A stretch of 64,000 nt of DNA from Kappaphycus alvarezii (taxonomy: Eukaryota > Rhodophyta > Florideophyceae > Gigartinales > Solieriaceae), in NCBI GenBank assembly GCA_002205965.3, contig NADL03000451.1, positions 3,348,001-3,412,000 of the forward strand, in the 5' to 3' direction. This document shows, one piece after another, positions 43,468-54,794 of this stretch (its first letter is position 1; the number at the start of each line of letters is the position of its first letter). Both the position numbers and the translations under genes were made by a program. A model generated the notes under the pieces. The model was not told where the DNA came from. It saw only the letters and a list, made by a program, of their open reading frames with translations, and made no database searches.

Positions 43468-44160
43468 TTGTTACCTGGAACGGAATTCAAATCATCTGAA
43501 CAAAAAGATCTGAGTTTTTATCATAAAAGGTTTGGATCTAAAGAATTTTTACTTCATCAAGCATCTGGACTTCCATCTCATATTATTTTAAATGCGTACA
43601 ATACGGAAGAAAATAATTTTCTCACTACCTGTTCAGGAATTCATGTTTCAAAAATTCCTCCCGACTCGAATGTAATATCCAGTCACGTTTTATACAAAAT
43701 AAAAATTTTGGATGATGGAAAATATTATTGCAAGGCTCTAATTGCTCCGCATGGAAATGAGGACAAGGAGAAAAATAATTTGAGAACTGATTCGGAATCT
43801 TGTTCTCCGATGGCAATTAGAATTCTCTTATCAATTGCTACAATTTTTGAATGGAATTTATCAAAGTTTGATGTGAAGTCTGCATTTTTACAATCTGGAT
43901 CAGCATTACGAGATGTTTATGTGAGACCTCCTCGGGAATGCTCTGAAAAATCCTTCTATTGGTTATTACTGTCTGCTTCATATGGGTTAGTCAACGCGAA
44001 TGCAAAATGGCAAATACACTATGATAATACTTTCTTTGACCTCGGATTGAAATCAGTCGTTTATATACCCCAATTATTTTTCATGAGTTTAAAAGGATCA
44101 TTAATTCTGCTTGTTGTTAAATTGGTCGATGATATACTTATTTTTGACAAAAAAATCTAA
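43468..44160 (+). CDS. Copia reverse transcriptase
   Basis: A 230-codon frame. It has SHVLYKIKILDDGKYYCKAL, SPMAIRILLSIA, motif A FDVKSAFLQSG, SYGLVNANAKW and the active site KLVDDILIF (VDD rather than YVDD). The frame breaks at 44160 and continues in another frame from 44111. Confidence 0.75.
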   Translation: MLPGTEFKSSEQKDLSFYHKRFGSKEFLLHQASGLPSHIILNAYNTEENNFLTTCSGIHVSKIPPDSNVISSHVLYKIKILDDGKYYCKALIAPHGNEDKEKNNLRTDSESCSPMAIRILLSIATIFEWNLSKFDVKSAFLQSGSALRDVYVRPPRECSEKSFYWLLLSASYGLVNANAKWQIHYDNTFFDLGLKSVVYIPQLFFMSLKGSLILLVVKLVDDILIFDKKI

Positions 44161-45110
44161 GAAGCAATTTATCCAAGATCTTGGGAAAATATATAAGCTT
44201 GGTACAATCGTACATAGTCCTGGATCTTTTAATTTCAATGGAGTTAGAACCATGCAGTTTGATGACTATAAAATTAATGTCTCAGCTGATGAAAAGCTAA
44301 ATGGACTGGAACCCCATTCAATATCAAGAAATCGTCGAAAACAACCTGATGAAGAAATGAACTCATTTGAAAATTTCGCTTTTAATTCGTTAAATGGTTC
44401 AATTGTCTATTTGGGTATGGTTGCATCTCCAATGTCTGCTTTTACAGCAAGTTATTTACAACAGAAAAGGTCAAATCCATTGGTTCGTGATTTATCTATC
44501 CAATCTTCTATGCTTCGGAATTTAAAATCTTTTGGTTCTACAAGCACGTATCGGCGCCCGAAAGTTTCTGGAAATTTCAATTTATCAGTTGTTGTTTTTT
44601 CTGATGCAGGAAAACCAGCCGGATCGACAAATGCGCAACTTGGATGTATTGGTGGGTTGCTAATTGGCTCCTTAAATTGTAATTAAGTATTTCATACAAT
44701 TTATTGGCATTCAAATCTATCTCGGCATCCTGTTAAATCTATTGCATCTGGTGAAATATTGGCTGCTGGTGAAGCTATCGAGGAAGGAAAAAATATTGCA
44801 GCAGCATACAGTACACTTCTAAATATCAATATTCCTCTTCATGTTTCTGTTGATTCAAAAGATCTATTCAGCTCTCTAACTACTTGTCGTGTGCCTGAAG
44901 ACAAATCTGTTAGAGCGGATGTTCAATTAATTCGATATAATTTCGAAACGAACAAAATCAAGAAAATGCTATGAATACCTGCTTATATTAATCCCTCCGA
45001 CCCGCTCACAAAAAAGGATAGTCCTGTATCTGACATGCTCAAGCTCCTTTTATTTGATGGATCTATACCTATGGATATGAATAATATTTTATCTCGTGAT
45101 TCATCTCAGT
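44161..45110 (+). pseudogene. Copia RT C-terminal region and RNase H
   Basis: Frames 44111-44686 and 44759-44974 give NGSIVYLGMVASPMSAFTAS, the RNase H start VVVFSDAGKPAGS and GEAIEEGKNIAAAYS with VSVDSKDLFSS. One stop near 44684 and one near 44972 interrupt it. The end reads INPSDPLTKKD, typical of a Copia C-terminus. Confidence 0.7.
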
Positions 45111-45153
45111 CAACAGGATAAATTTAGTTCAATATTTCAAAGGGGAAGTGGTG

Positions 45154-45704
45154 TGAAAATTGACCAAATATTTTAACCTCTATCCCGGTGTCCTGCAGTG
45201 ATGCTGAATTGTGGAGAAATATTTTTATTGAGGCCCACAATTTATATTTATTATGAATCATCAAGGAATAATTTTATCTATTTTACACTGGCACTATTTT
45301 ATGCTGAATTCAGTATGAAATAATTTTTATGTCCTACAGTTGGGTTTTTGTATTATACAGGCTATAACTATTGTATTTATGCTACCAACAAATTATTATC
45401 TGGATGACTGCTTACCTGGAAAATACTGCAATAATTATTGCTGAGCCTGAATTATGTCTGCCAAAATTATTGAACGGCTCACCTGATTTTTGTAGCAGGT
45501 TCACCCTGGTGTAGAGTATAAGTAGTCTAGGTTGTTATAAATATTTTTACATCCTCGGGCTATCGAAATATTCCCCTCGATCAGATATTATTAAATTTGG
45601 TTTTCTATTCATTATTCTTTCTAAGTCCAATTGTGGCATTTATTTATTTATTCAAGTTGGAACTATTTATTGTTATTTGGATCTACCTATCCCAATTATT
45701 TTGC
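45154..45704 (+). repeat. 3' LTR of the Copia element
   Basis: Matches 40169-40710 with a few percent difference and several 1-3 base indels. It joins directly to a different, minus-strand Copia fragment at 45705. Confidence 0.93.
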
Positions 45705-46150
45705 ATTACGTAAGCGTTATCAAACCCGTAGATGAGATCATGGATATCGACAGCCATAACGGATCTTGTCACACGTTTGCACCTGGAGCTGCCATAATGA
45801 ACAATGTTAGCTCTGTTATTCCCGTCAACAAGTGCAACTACAAATCCAATTTGTCGTCTCAAGTTCTGCGCGTTAGCAAAGGATGAGTCCGTAAAAAGAA
45901 CTAAACGTAGGCTGTCCATTTCTAGTCGAACAACCTTCAGTCCAACGTCTGCAGTGTTATGAAACCATTGCACTACCTTTTTCATAGTACGGAATTCATT
46001 AGGCATCGGGCTGAAAGCCAAACTTGCGAGGAGCTGAACGGATGCGAAAATGTCTAGGCGAGTGCAGTAACCGATGTACTGTGTTTGGGCACGTACACTA
46101 ACAAATTCATCAGCTTTCTCCGGTATTTTTAGCTTGCGCAGCTTGTCCAA
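45705..46150 (-). pseudogene. Copia-like RNase H fragment (second Copia lineage)
   Basis: The minus strand reads ASVQLLASLAFSP, VLFTDSSFANAQNLRRQIGF and HYGSSRCKRVTRSVMA followed by LIYGFDNAYVM. The two catalytic acids of the TDSSF and later strands are partly visible. It is cut at 45705 by the end of the first Copia's LTR, so its C-terminus is missing. Confidence 0.75.
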
Positions 46151-46165
46151 CTGGTGAAGTAAGTG

Positions 46166-47125
46166 CTAATTGGATTCCTTAATGGCAATAGTTACACCAT
46201 TGAATACTGCGCTGTCTCCTTTACGAAGTACCTTACGTGTCTTGCACTTGAATTGCTTCGATTCAGCTTCTTCTCTTGTCAAAAAATCATCATCGCCATG
46301 TCCAAATGAGTCATCGACTTGCAAAACAGTAAGCACTGTAATTCCCACACTTTCACGTTGAAAAAGAACGCAGGGGTCATAAAAAGTTGCCTTCATGTTC
46401 AATTTCTCAAAATGCTGTGTAGAATATGTTAAAAACCAGTGCAAGCCGCTCTCCGGTATGCCATAAAGCGGTTTGAGAACAGGCAGAGCCTTGTTGGTCG
46501 GCAAACACATTTCCGTCGGAGCCTTCCGATACACTAAGCGCGCGAAGTGCGATTCAGATTGGAGATAAGCCTGAGAAATGTCCCGGACGTATGACTTGTG
46601 TGACGGGAGCATTGCAGCAAGCGCCACCGCTAGGCGTTGTCCAAGCCTGCTAACTGTTGGGGATTTCGTAGCAATATCAGCGGCACCACGGTCACGAAAA
46701 TTCTGAGCCACCAACCTCGATTTTACAATGGTCTTTCCTTCTACATGCTTCCTGACATCAACCCATCGGGATCCGTAAATACGAGAGCCCTTTGGTACGG
46801 ATGACAAATCAACAACCTTAAAGATTTTCTGTTCATCTAAGCCAACCAGCTCGGCTTTCCTAGATTCTGTAAAGGTGCCATCCTCATCAGCAGTGTGAGC
46901 CTGAAAACCATCCTCGCCAAACATAGCCAGCAAAGTCGCGTGGTTAGTCTCTTCCCTTGCATAGAGCCATACTTGTACACCTTTCCCAGTTCGTTTCACG
47001 TGCGCTGGGGGCGCGGAGAGGCAATCCACTCGATGTGGCCGTCCACAAGAACATTGCAGTGAGAGCTCTGCAGCCTTGACGGGCAATCTCCTGAGGGAAG
47101 AGCTGGATGAGGGTCCGGCGCCCAC
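46166..47125 (-). CDS. Copia-like reverse transcriptase (second Copia lineage)
   Basis: A 319-codon frame. It has SRKAELVGLDEQKIFKVVD, SRWVDVRKHVEGKTIVKSRL, RDISQAYLQSE, LKPLYGIPESGLHW and the active site VLQVDDSFGHGDD. The domain is complete and unusually open given its surroundings. It ends at 46166, and RNase H follows in another frame after a 13-base gap. The upstream protease and integrase are absent, so it is a partial element. Its lineage differs from the Copia at 40169-45704. Confidence 0.8.
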   Translation of the reverse strand: MGAGPSSSSSLRRLPVKAAELSLQCSCGRPHRVDCLSAPPAHVKRTGKGVQVWLYAREETNHATLLAMFGEDGFQAHTADEDGTFTESRKAELVGLDEQKIFKVVDLSSVPKGSRIYGSRWVDVRKHVEGKTIVKSRLVAQNFRDRGAADIATKSPTVSRLGQRLAVALAAMLPSHKSYVRDISQAYLQSESHFARLVYRKAPTEMCLPTNKALPVLKPLYGIPESGLHWFLTYSTQHFEKLNMKATFYDPCVLFQRESVGITVLTVLQVDDSFGHGDDDFLTREEAESKQFKCKTRKVLRKGDSAVFNGVTIAIKESN

Positions 47126-47344
47126 GCCGTGTGCGGGCGCCGAGCGAGGTGCAGTGAAGGTTGGGTGTAGTCAGTCAAGAAGAGATGGACGTTGAATGCA
47201 CTGTGTATAATCAATAACAAGACATTAAATATAAAAACAAATCTGATTGGCGAATCTTTTGTACTTTAAAAAATAAAAGCCAAGCCTTGCTATGTATCTT
47301 TAGTCAACCATGTTGACACACCCCTTGACGCCAAAATTGAGGGG

Positions 47345-48562
47345 GTCGGTAATTATATTACCAGTACAATAAAACATCTGTGTTGGTCGAAGAGAACACT
47401 TCACGGCAACATTTACTTCTCTCAGAGATAGTTTCGGACCCTCTCAGGGACATGAATCGAGGAAAACAGATTTTCACAGAGGAAAAGGCACAAATTTCAG
47501 CCTACAGTGAGTCAGGTAGATCCTGTCGATGGATGGCTCAAAAACTTAACCAAACTCATCCAGTGATCTCCAGCTACCTCAAGAACCCAGCCGCATACTG
47601 CAACAAGAAGCGCAATTGAGGAAAGAGATCTTTAACTGCCAGGCAAGAGCTCCGAATGTACTGAGAACCCAAAAGCGGTTCCCAAACAGCCAGAAGCATT
47701 GCCGCAAAGGTAGGCGTCAGACTGTTAATTCGACGCGTAAGGGAGTATCTTCATTGTAACGAGATTATTCGTTTCAAGAAAGCCAAAACTGCTCCACTTC
47801 TTACAAAGTTTCACCAGGAATGCCGTATAAATAGGCCAAATATCACATCAAATGGGGCGAAGGAAAATGGAGCAAAGTTTTGTTCTCAGACGAGAAAACA
47901 TTTAATTTAGATGGACCCAATGGATTTCGGTATTACTGGGCTGATTTAAGAAAGAATGATCTGGTACTTTCGAAAAGGCAAAAAGGCGGTGGGGGTGTTA
48001 TGGTGTGGGGAGCATTTATTGGAAATAGATGCAGTGGTTTAGCGAGAATAGTGTAAAACTTTGGGGGTGGCCAGCACGCTCGCCGAATCTTAATCCAATG
48101 TAAAACGTTTGGAAATGGATTTCAAGCACTATTTAAGCCAACAGCAAGCAGTTTAAAGATGCAAATGAGCTTGAGAACTACATTATGGAAACTTGGAGTA
48201 CTGTCCCTCCGTCTTTAATCCCAAAGCTGGTTCTATCAATGCGAAATCGTGCAGTCGAGGTTCTAGAGAGATAGGGTAGCTGCACTCATTATTAGAGAGC
48301 GTTAACAGCCCCTATCAATTGCTTGATTTTTCTTTAAAATGTGATATAGTTAAGTGGTAATATAATTGTCGACCCTCTCTTCCACATTCTACAGCCCCTG
48401 TGCCAACACTGAGGTCGATATCATACTGAAGGTATTTCAGTACTGTATTTTTTAAGTCAGGAATACACCAATCAGATTTTTTAATTTTAGAGCTTAAGTG
48501 TTTATGTGACTAAAAAAGGGGGGTGGTGATATAATTTCCACCGGCAGTGTAAGTAGTGAGTA
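47345..48562 (+). pseudogene. Tc1/mariner-type transposase pseudogene
   Basis: From 47452: MNRGKQIFTEEKAQISAY, QKLNQTHPVISSYLKNPAAY (helix-turn-helix), RRVREYL, then WSKVLFSDEKTFNLDGPNG (47870, first catalytic Asp), VMVWGAF (48000) and WPARSPNLNPM (48065) before NVWKW. The segment expected between GAF and WPARSPNLNP, with the second catalytic Asp, is missing, and there are several stops. The right terminus is probably gatataatttccaccggcagtgta ending at 48562. A degenerate inverted partner may be ggtaattatattacc at 47352. Function lost. Confidence 0.8.
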
Positions 48563-49033
48563 AAGACCCTTTCCTTGAGTTAGTATAACAGTGCATTATC
48601 TATTTGTGGGACAGTGAAAAATGGTTCGCGGTAAAAAAAGGTAATTTTCAAATCAAAAATTGCCTTTTGGAAAAAAAGGTCACATCGCAGCCAGTCACCC
48701 GTTTTCAGCAGCCAAAATCTCAGCCGCAAACCCAAATCAACTTGGTCACAGCATTTGCGGTAGAGTTCGTATAGGGCGATTGGAAAAACGCGGACTGAAA
48801 AGAGCAAGTAGGACAAAAATGACAGGTTTTTTTGGATTTACGACCTTTCAATGGGAAAAAAAATAATGGAAAACAGCCCATCCAAAAAATTAAACAAAAA
48901 GATATTACAGCACAGTAGTCCACTCAGATTTGCAACTACGAATGGGTTTCAGCCAATCCATACATTTCAATAAAGACACCCCCCTTTTTCCCCAGTACAG
49001 GAGACGACTGATTTCACTATAGTCATTGGTGCC
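48563..49033. other. Stretch without recognised gene
   Basis: Poly-A-rich short ORFs on both strands. I see nothing that matches a known family. Confidence 0.4.
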
Positions 49034-49899
49034 TGTTGAGGGCGCGAGTGTAGGATCTCGCGCGAGCTACAGGAAGGGAGGAGCGTTGGTGGCGGATTTT
49101 ATGGAGGGGGGAGTGGACGACGAGTGGATAGTTGGTAAGGGAGACGGTTGTGGGACTAGATGTGTCCTTTCTTTTTCTTTTCTTCTTCTTAGCGTCCTTC
49201 CGTTCCACTGTAGATAGCTGCACCACTAGCGAGCAATAAAAAATATAAATACCATACCATACAGCGAGCCAACTCGAGCCTTCCGTAACCTCTGGAAGCC
49301 AAGTGTATTGCTGGAGGGTGGCAACGAAACTACAGCCAGTAAAGCGCGAGATGTGGCCGAGTACCGTACTTGAGCTCCCGATTTTTCTTGGCACCCCTTG
49401 CGTGTAATTCCATTGCTCTAACTATTCATTACTGTGCCATGTACAGCACGACTCTCTCCCCACGACGCACTACGGGGGCGTGCGCCTCTATCCTAGCGCC
49501 CCCCACCCCCTTCGGCTCCTGTCATTTGTTTTGCCCTTGCTTCATCGGTGGTGATCCTACCGTTGCGTCGGATCGGCCTCAGCCGGTTGGTGAACCTAGA
49601 TGGCTACGACAAAGCCGATGGGCGAAAAATTGACTGGGGCTGAATCATGGACTAAGTTGCGATAGCAGCGCGAAAGGAGAGAAAAAGGTTCATCGAAGGA
49701 AATCAAGGATTTCGAAGAGGCGAGCGAGGGGCTAATTAGGGCCCTCTAATGCAGCTGAGGGTCTTCTGGTTCCAGACAGGATAAATTTCATCGCGTTTAA
49801 TTCATTTTATGCATGATATTTCATTCATTAGTGATATTTTACTGCCGCCAAGGCAGGATTCTCTTCAGGAGTAAACATTAATTCCCACGGAGTCTAGGG

Positions 49900-50220
49900 A
49901 CTCGATGGCTAGTTTTGCGTCTGTCAAAGATGCACGGGACGCAGGAAGTACTTGCGGAGACGCCGAGCGTGGATTGCATGGCAAGAGAACCTGCTACGCG
50001 GCGAACGAAGGACATAGCGGGATGCGCCGCCCGGAAGATCTCGCACGGCCCGAAGTAAAGGGATTGAAGTGACAGCCACTTGGTACCCTGGAAGTCCTTT
50101 CCGTACGCTATCAGCACCTGATCCCCAATTCGTTTCGACTATGTACGGCTTTCCAAAGTCCGCGAAAGCTAAAACCGGAGGCGAGGTTAACGCTTTCTTC
50201 AGCGAAAGGAAAGACTCTTC
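49900..50220 (-). pseudogene. Gypsy RNase H start fused to integrase C-terminus
   Basis: The minus strand reads LKKALTSPPVLAFADFGKPY and IVETN, the start of RNase H, and then in a neighbouring frame VLIAYGKDFQGTKW..LYFGPCEIFRAAHP and AIHARRL. The latter parallels the post-integrase VLVVHGKA..NPCIV..RHPHY and IHARRL of the element at 31541-39022. The join lies near 50128 and implies a deletion of most of RNase H and the integrase core. Confidence 0.75.
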
Positions 50221-51060
50221 CTATGTGTCGCCGCAAGACAACTTCTTCCTTGTCGAGGTCACTGCACGTAAAACGGCAGATTTTCCAGCGAGATCCTTGA
50301 TAAATCTTCTGTAGTACTCCGCTAACCCTAGGAAACTACGTAGTTGCGTAACGTTGACGGTAGTTGGAACTGCTTGAATCGCCACGACCTTGCTCGGATC
50401 AACGCGTACAGCATGCTCGTCAACCATGTGGCCGAGGAGGCCTATTGTTCCTTGTGCTAGGTGGCATTTAGCCAGCTTGAGCTTCAACCCGTATTTTGCG
50501 ATGCCGCTGATAACTGCTGAAACTTGCTCCAAGTTCTCCTCCAAGTTGGTGGAGAAGACCACGACGTCGCCTAAGTAGACGCGGGCGATGTCCATATCTG
50601 CGAGGACATGTTCCATCATTCTTTGAAACGTCGACGTGGCGTTCTAGAGTTCAAACGGCATGAAGTCGAACTGATAAGTCCCGAACCGACACACGAATGT
50701 CGTCTTCTCTTCACAGGACTCCTCGAGGCGAACCTGCCAGTACCCGCTGAAAAAATCCAAAGATGCAAAAACTGTCGCCCCTTGGAGGGGATCAATATCT
50801 CCTCTATCTTCGGCAAGGGCCAACGATCACCCTTCATCTTCTGGTTGAGAGTCCTGTTGTTGACGCAGAATCGGGGCCTCCTCTCCTTCTCAATAGCGAT
50901 AAAAACTGGAAAGGACCAAGCAGAGGATGCGGGTCGAATTATCTCGGCTTCTAGCATCTTTTCCAGCTCCTGGCAGACAAGTTGGTTCTGATTAAGCGCT
51001 AAACGACGCCCTCTATGGTATATAGGCTCGTTATAAGTGAGCTCGAACGAATTTGTTCTA
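50221..51060 (-). pseudogene. Gypsy reverse transcriptase, broken
   Basis: Blocks on the minus strand: PASSAWSFPVFIAIEKE, RFCVNNRTLNQKMKGDRWPL, then MEHVLADMDIARVYLGDVVVF, where the YxDD active site has become YLGD, then LLGHMVDEHAVRVDP and RSFLGLAEYYRRFIKDL. Frames are broken between 50616 and 50700. The altered active site and breaks indicate inactivity. Confidence 0.85.
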
Positions 51061-51133
51061 CCGGAACGCTCGAGAGACGAATGTCGAACAGGGATTCGGC
51101 GATCAAGTCGTCTACAGAGAGAAACCTTTTAAA

Positions 51134-51780
51134 CTACTTCTTGACGCGTGGCAGGTGCTCCAATTTATTTTGGAGCGTCTTTGCCGTTGATATGGGTTTA
51201 AAATTATCCATCTGCTGTTCGAAATTGTCCTGAATTGTTCGTACAAGGCCTATATCTTCGTTTTTCTCGCCTTCCAATTCATCAGAGTCTTCGTCCTGGG
51301 AGGGTGCGGCTGAAGACGACGAATTGAGGTCCTCACTATCCGCTACCTTACCTTCTTTCACAAGATCTTCCGCTGTCAATCGAGCGAGCTCGGGTAGCCA
51401 GTCGAGCGCAGCGACCTTGGACTCATGCGTGAGGGTCAAGTTTTTCGTCCCATAATCGAGAGTGGCCATTAAGGCTTCCATTTTCGGGTCACTGATAAGA
51501 ACGTCGAAAGTAGTTCCTTGCATAAAGATGAAGTCAAAGCAAAAAAAGACCCCCGAAGGATATAGGGGCATTCCTAAGGACCGGGTTCACCTGGAACTTC
51601 ACCCCCGCAGCGACAGTGATCGTATGGTTGACGATCTCGGGCGCCACCGATAGCTTCGCCGCAATTTCAGCGGAAATAATGTCCGGGGTTGCCTCCGTAT
51701 CGCACAATGCGTGCGCCTTGTTCCGTAGACGATCTTTTTCATAACTTTTGGGCAACGCATCCTTCCCTGCGCCTTCCCAT
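51134..51780 (-). pseudogene. Gypsy protease region and acidic linker, broken
   Basis: The protease block reads AHALCDTEATPDIIS: the DTGA signature has Gly changed to Glu. A later acidic linker (SSSAAPSQDEDSDELEGEKNED) leads toward RT. An upstream KKPTRKNKRSKG tract and FGQLLRGDA (51812-52042) match the gag-protease linker of the other Gypsy element. Confidence 0.75.
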
Positions 51781-51811
51781 TAACGGCACATACGATTCCT
51801 CCACTGAAGAG

Positions 51812-53225
51812 TTACTGAAGGACTCCTTGCGCAGGTATAGCGTCACCACGCAGGAGTTGTCCAAATGAAAAACCGGCGGTAGCATTCATGAGATCATTGA
51901 GGACATCGTACTTGGGGACGAGCTCGGAGATGTCCAGGACTTCGACACCGTTGCCGTCCTTCTTTTTGGCTCCCTTAGACCTTTTATTCTTCCTCGTTGG
52001 CTTCTTACCTATGGTGGTGACCTTATTTTTCCGAGATAGCACTGCTTTACGAAGCGCTAATACCCCCTATTATTAGATGGTCCAGCAGATTGGGGACTCA
52101 GCATCGCCTCGATCGGAGCAACCGGCGCTCCCCCAGCCAATTTACGGAGAGTTCCCCCTCCGAGTTACGTTTGACTGCAAAGAACTCCTCGGTGTCCGAA
52201 CTAATAGCAACGGAGACAGTCTCCCTTTCTTACTCGTAATCCGTCCCTTCATCGCTGGATACCTCCATTTCCACCACAACCTTACCTTCAGTTGGTTCCT
52301 TTTTAGCGTGACTCCAGCAGATAGCTTCCGAGTGTCCTTTCTTACCGCACTTGGAGCACCTGGTGTCGCGATGGGGATTTTCCGGGAAACGGATAGCTGC
52401 ATGCCCCTGCTTGCGATAAAATGAACAGACACGATCACGGCTATCCTCAGTGGTCTTTCCGGCGATAAGGGAGGCTTTTTTCATCGATTCCATATGCCTT
52501 GGCTGCTTTTTGATCATTAGAGAGAGGTATTGAAAGGCGATGGCCAGAATGTCCACCTTTCCCTCGACTTCAGGTACGCGAGAATCCACACGAGCAAGCA
52601 AACTTGGTGCCTTCTTCTCGACAGCGATGATCGGGCTTTTTTGACTTATCGACTCCCTTCGTTACCTAAATCTGAGCCGATTCCCCCGGCGGGACCGTCT
52701 TGCGACGATGAATCGACGAACCTCTGCGCCGACTGGAACTTCTGCTTTCCTTCGTCAAAATCGGCGATAATCGACTCCATCACCTGATAATCCTTATGAA
52801 TGCGATAGATAAAATAAGGAACCAGATCCGCTGCCTTACAGAAGAGCCCAAACTTGACATCCTCGCTGAAATTCGCAAAGAGGGAATCCATCTATCTAAT
52901 AAATTCCGCCAGGCGATCCGGATCGAGGTTAGCATCCATTTTACGACGAATCACTTCGTGCAGCTCATCCTTTTCTCCAAATTTTTCTCGTATTTCCGCT
53001 TTGAAAATAGAACGGTTTCCTCAATCTGGCAAGAAGTCGCCTTTGTCATCCGTGAACTTCTGGAAGAATAAGTCGAACGCTTCGCCATCAAGATGCGACA
53101 GAAGATCGAGCGACTTCCCTTCTCCAGCCTTTCCGCGCATCGCGACGTGTTCGAAGAAGAAGAAGAATCTCTTCACGTCGGAGTCCCCACGGAATACATG
53201 GGTAGATGCGGCCGCAGGCATGTCT
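51812..53225 (-). pseudogene. Gypsy gag, broken
   Basis: Frames on the minus strand from about 53225: MPAAASTHVFRGDSDVKRFF, DLLSHLDGEAFDLFFQKF (capsid-like), then the nucleocapsid with one degenerate knuckle (CSFYRKQGHAAIRF) and one intact CCHC knuckle (CSKCGKKGHSEAIC, about 52330), then the basic linker. Several frame breaks. Confidence 0.75.
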
Positions 53226-53520
53226 CCTTCCCTCGACAGAAGTAATATGTTGAGGGCGCCACTGTAGGGTCCGCGCGGGTTGCGGGAAGGGAAAAGCGTC
53301 CGTAGCGGATGTGATGGAGGGGGAGATGATGATGAGGGGATAGTTGGTAAGGGGGGCGGTTGTGGGGCTAGATGTGTCCTCTCTTTTTCTTTTCTTCTAC
53401 TTAGCGTCCTTCCGTTCCCCTGCAAATAGCTGCACCCCTAGCCGGCAATAAAACATTTAAATTTCCTACCATACAGCGGCAACTCTTTGGACTGCTACCC
53501 GATGTCTGGTGGATAATAGA

Positions 53521-54159
53521 GTCTCTTTCTCATCAAGTTACAGTAGCCCAAGTACAGTAAAGCAATTCATGATACCTTTAGCTGGACCCAGCTTGCCCCT
53601 GCGAAAGCCACAGCTGTGCAGTCCCGTCACATTTGTATAGTCCATAGTGCCGTACAAGATTGGCCTCCAACACCCCTCCTCGGTGCCAGCGTCGCTGCGT
53701 TCTAATACTTAATTGTTCAATGCAATTTGGTTGGACTCGAATGGGGTTTCTCGTAATCGTGCGCCAACAATTATATGAATAGGCTACGTTAGCGCTCATT
53801 TCAAGAAGTCACCAAGCAAATCCGAAAAAAATTTGCTACTTGTACAGTAAGTTTTCGCAATAAATTTTACATGTTTTCTCCTCGCAAGGTATAAATACCG
53901 TAGTTACTTCCTACTTTCAGGAAAGTAACTGAACGCATCTGCGAATTGAGGGCCAATAACCCAACATCTCTCGGGGTATTGGTGAGGAAGAGGGATTGTC
54001 CGCGAAACTGTAATTCCCTGTTACTTGAGGTTGATTTCGCCTGAAATTGGTAATTGTTTAGACAGAGAAAGTCATACGTCAACCTTTTGCACCTTTAAAC
54101 TTCTACATAAACCAAAAATGTAGACCATGAAGCGACCGCGTCTTCAAAATGAGTCACTA
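53521..54159. other. Stretch without recognised gene
   Basis: No recognisable coding sequence. It may contain the 3' end of the Copia element at 54160-58450, but I could not match it to a second LTR copy. Confidence 0.4.
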
Positions 54160-54164
54160 AGGCA

Positions 54165-54640
54165 GCAAGCGGGAGCGATGTTTTTGGAAAGTGCACCTGT
54201 CAACTGACTTTGTTAATAGATCAGTAATTTGTTCGGTGGTCCAAATGTACGTAATCTTGACCGCCCCATTCTTTATGTGGTCTCCGACATGTTAGTAATT
54301 CACCTCAATATGTTTGCTTTTTGCAGAAACCTGGTCCTTTTCATAAATCGAAATGGCAACTTGGCCGTTGTTGAGAACAGTTGTCTGCGGAATACTCGTA
54401 GTTACTTCATACGGATTGAAATTGACCATTTCCCAGAATAGGCTGCGTATCCATCGCAACTCCTTTACGCAAGATGAGAGGGCAACATATTCAGCTTCGG
54501 CCGATGACAGAGCAACAATCGATTGCCTCTGAATTTTCCAAGCGACAGGTGCATCGATGAACATAAACACAAATCCTGTAGCTGATTCAGTCGACTCCTT
54601 ATCTCCTGCCCAATCCGAGTCGACTATTGCTTGCATTTAC
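54165..54640 (-). pseudogene. Copia RNase H (third lineage)
   Basis: IVDSDWAGDKESTESATGFVF, LSSAEAEYVALSSCVKELRW and SKHIEVNY carry the conserved acids of the Copia RNase H. A stop near 54292 separates the final HVGDHIKNGAVKITYI block, which ends with LLTKSV. Confidence 0.85.
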
Positions 54641-54794
54641 AAGGACCTGATAATTTCTTCGACATGATTCCGCTTCGCGTTAATCTTATTCCCAATCGGC
54701 TTATTCCTGATTCGCAACGTAGAAGTCGTTTCAACAGTAAAGCGGGACGCACTGTCGGAATTTGAACTTGCCGTGCTAGCGCATTTATGGCGAA

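Larger units (their letters stand above)
40169..45704 (+). mobile_element. Ty1/Copia-type LTR retrotransposon, AT-rich, decayed
   Basis: LTRs of 542 (40169-40710) and 551 bases (45154-45704) begin TGAAAATTGACC and end ATTATTTTGCA. A PBS, ttatgggcccag (40712-40723), follows the 5' LTR, and a purine tract, aaaggggaagtgg, precedes the 3' LTR. The internal order gag, protease, integrase, RT, RNase H is Copia-type. The left flank (AGACG) and right flank (TTACG) do not match, so the element has lost its target duplication. It is much richer in A+T than its surroundings. Confidence 0.93.
49034..53520 (-). mobile_element. Ty3/Gypsy element with internal deletion
   Basis: Two related terminal copies, at 49034 to about 49310 and 53248 to about 53510, share TGTTGAGGGCGC, gatagttggtaagg, ctagatgtgtcc, cttagcgtccttccgttcc and accatacagcg. 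They are only moderately alike, so the insertion is old. Inside, on the minus strand, are gag, protease, RT and the first strand of RNase H. The rest of RNase H and the integrase core are missing. Its gag shares FGQLLRGDA with the Gypsy element at 31541-39022. Confidence 0.85.

Noticed and set aside
53240-53270. tggcgccc beside the LTR, like the lysine-tRNA primer site of retroviruses
   Set aside because: Only about eight bases match, and the same sequence also lies at the outer edge of the other LTR copy, so it is probably part of the LTR. Nothing else suggests a retrovirus.
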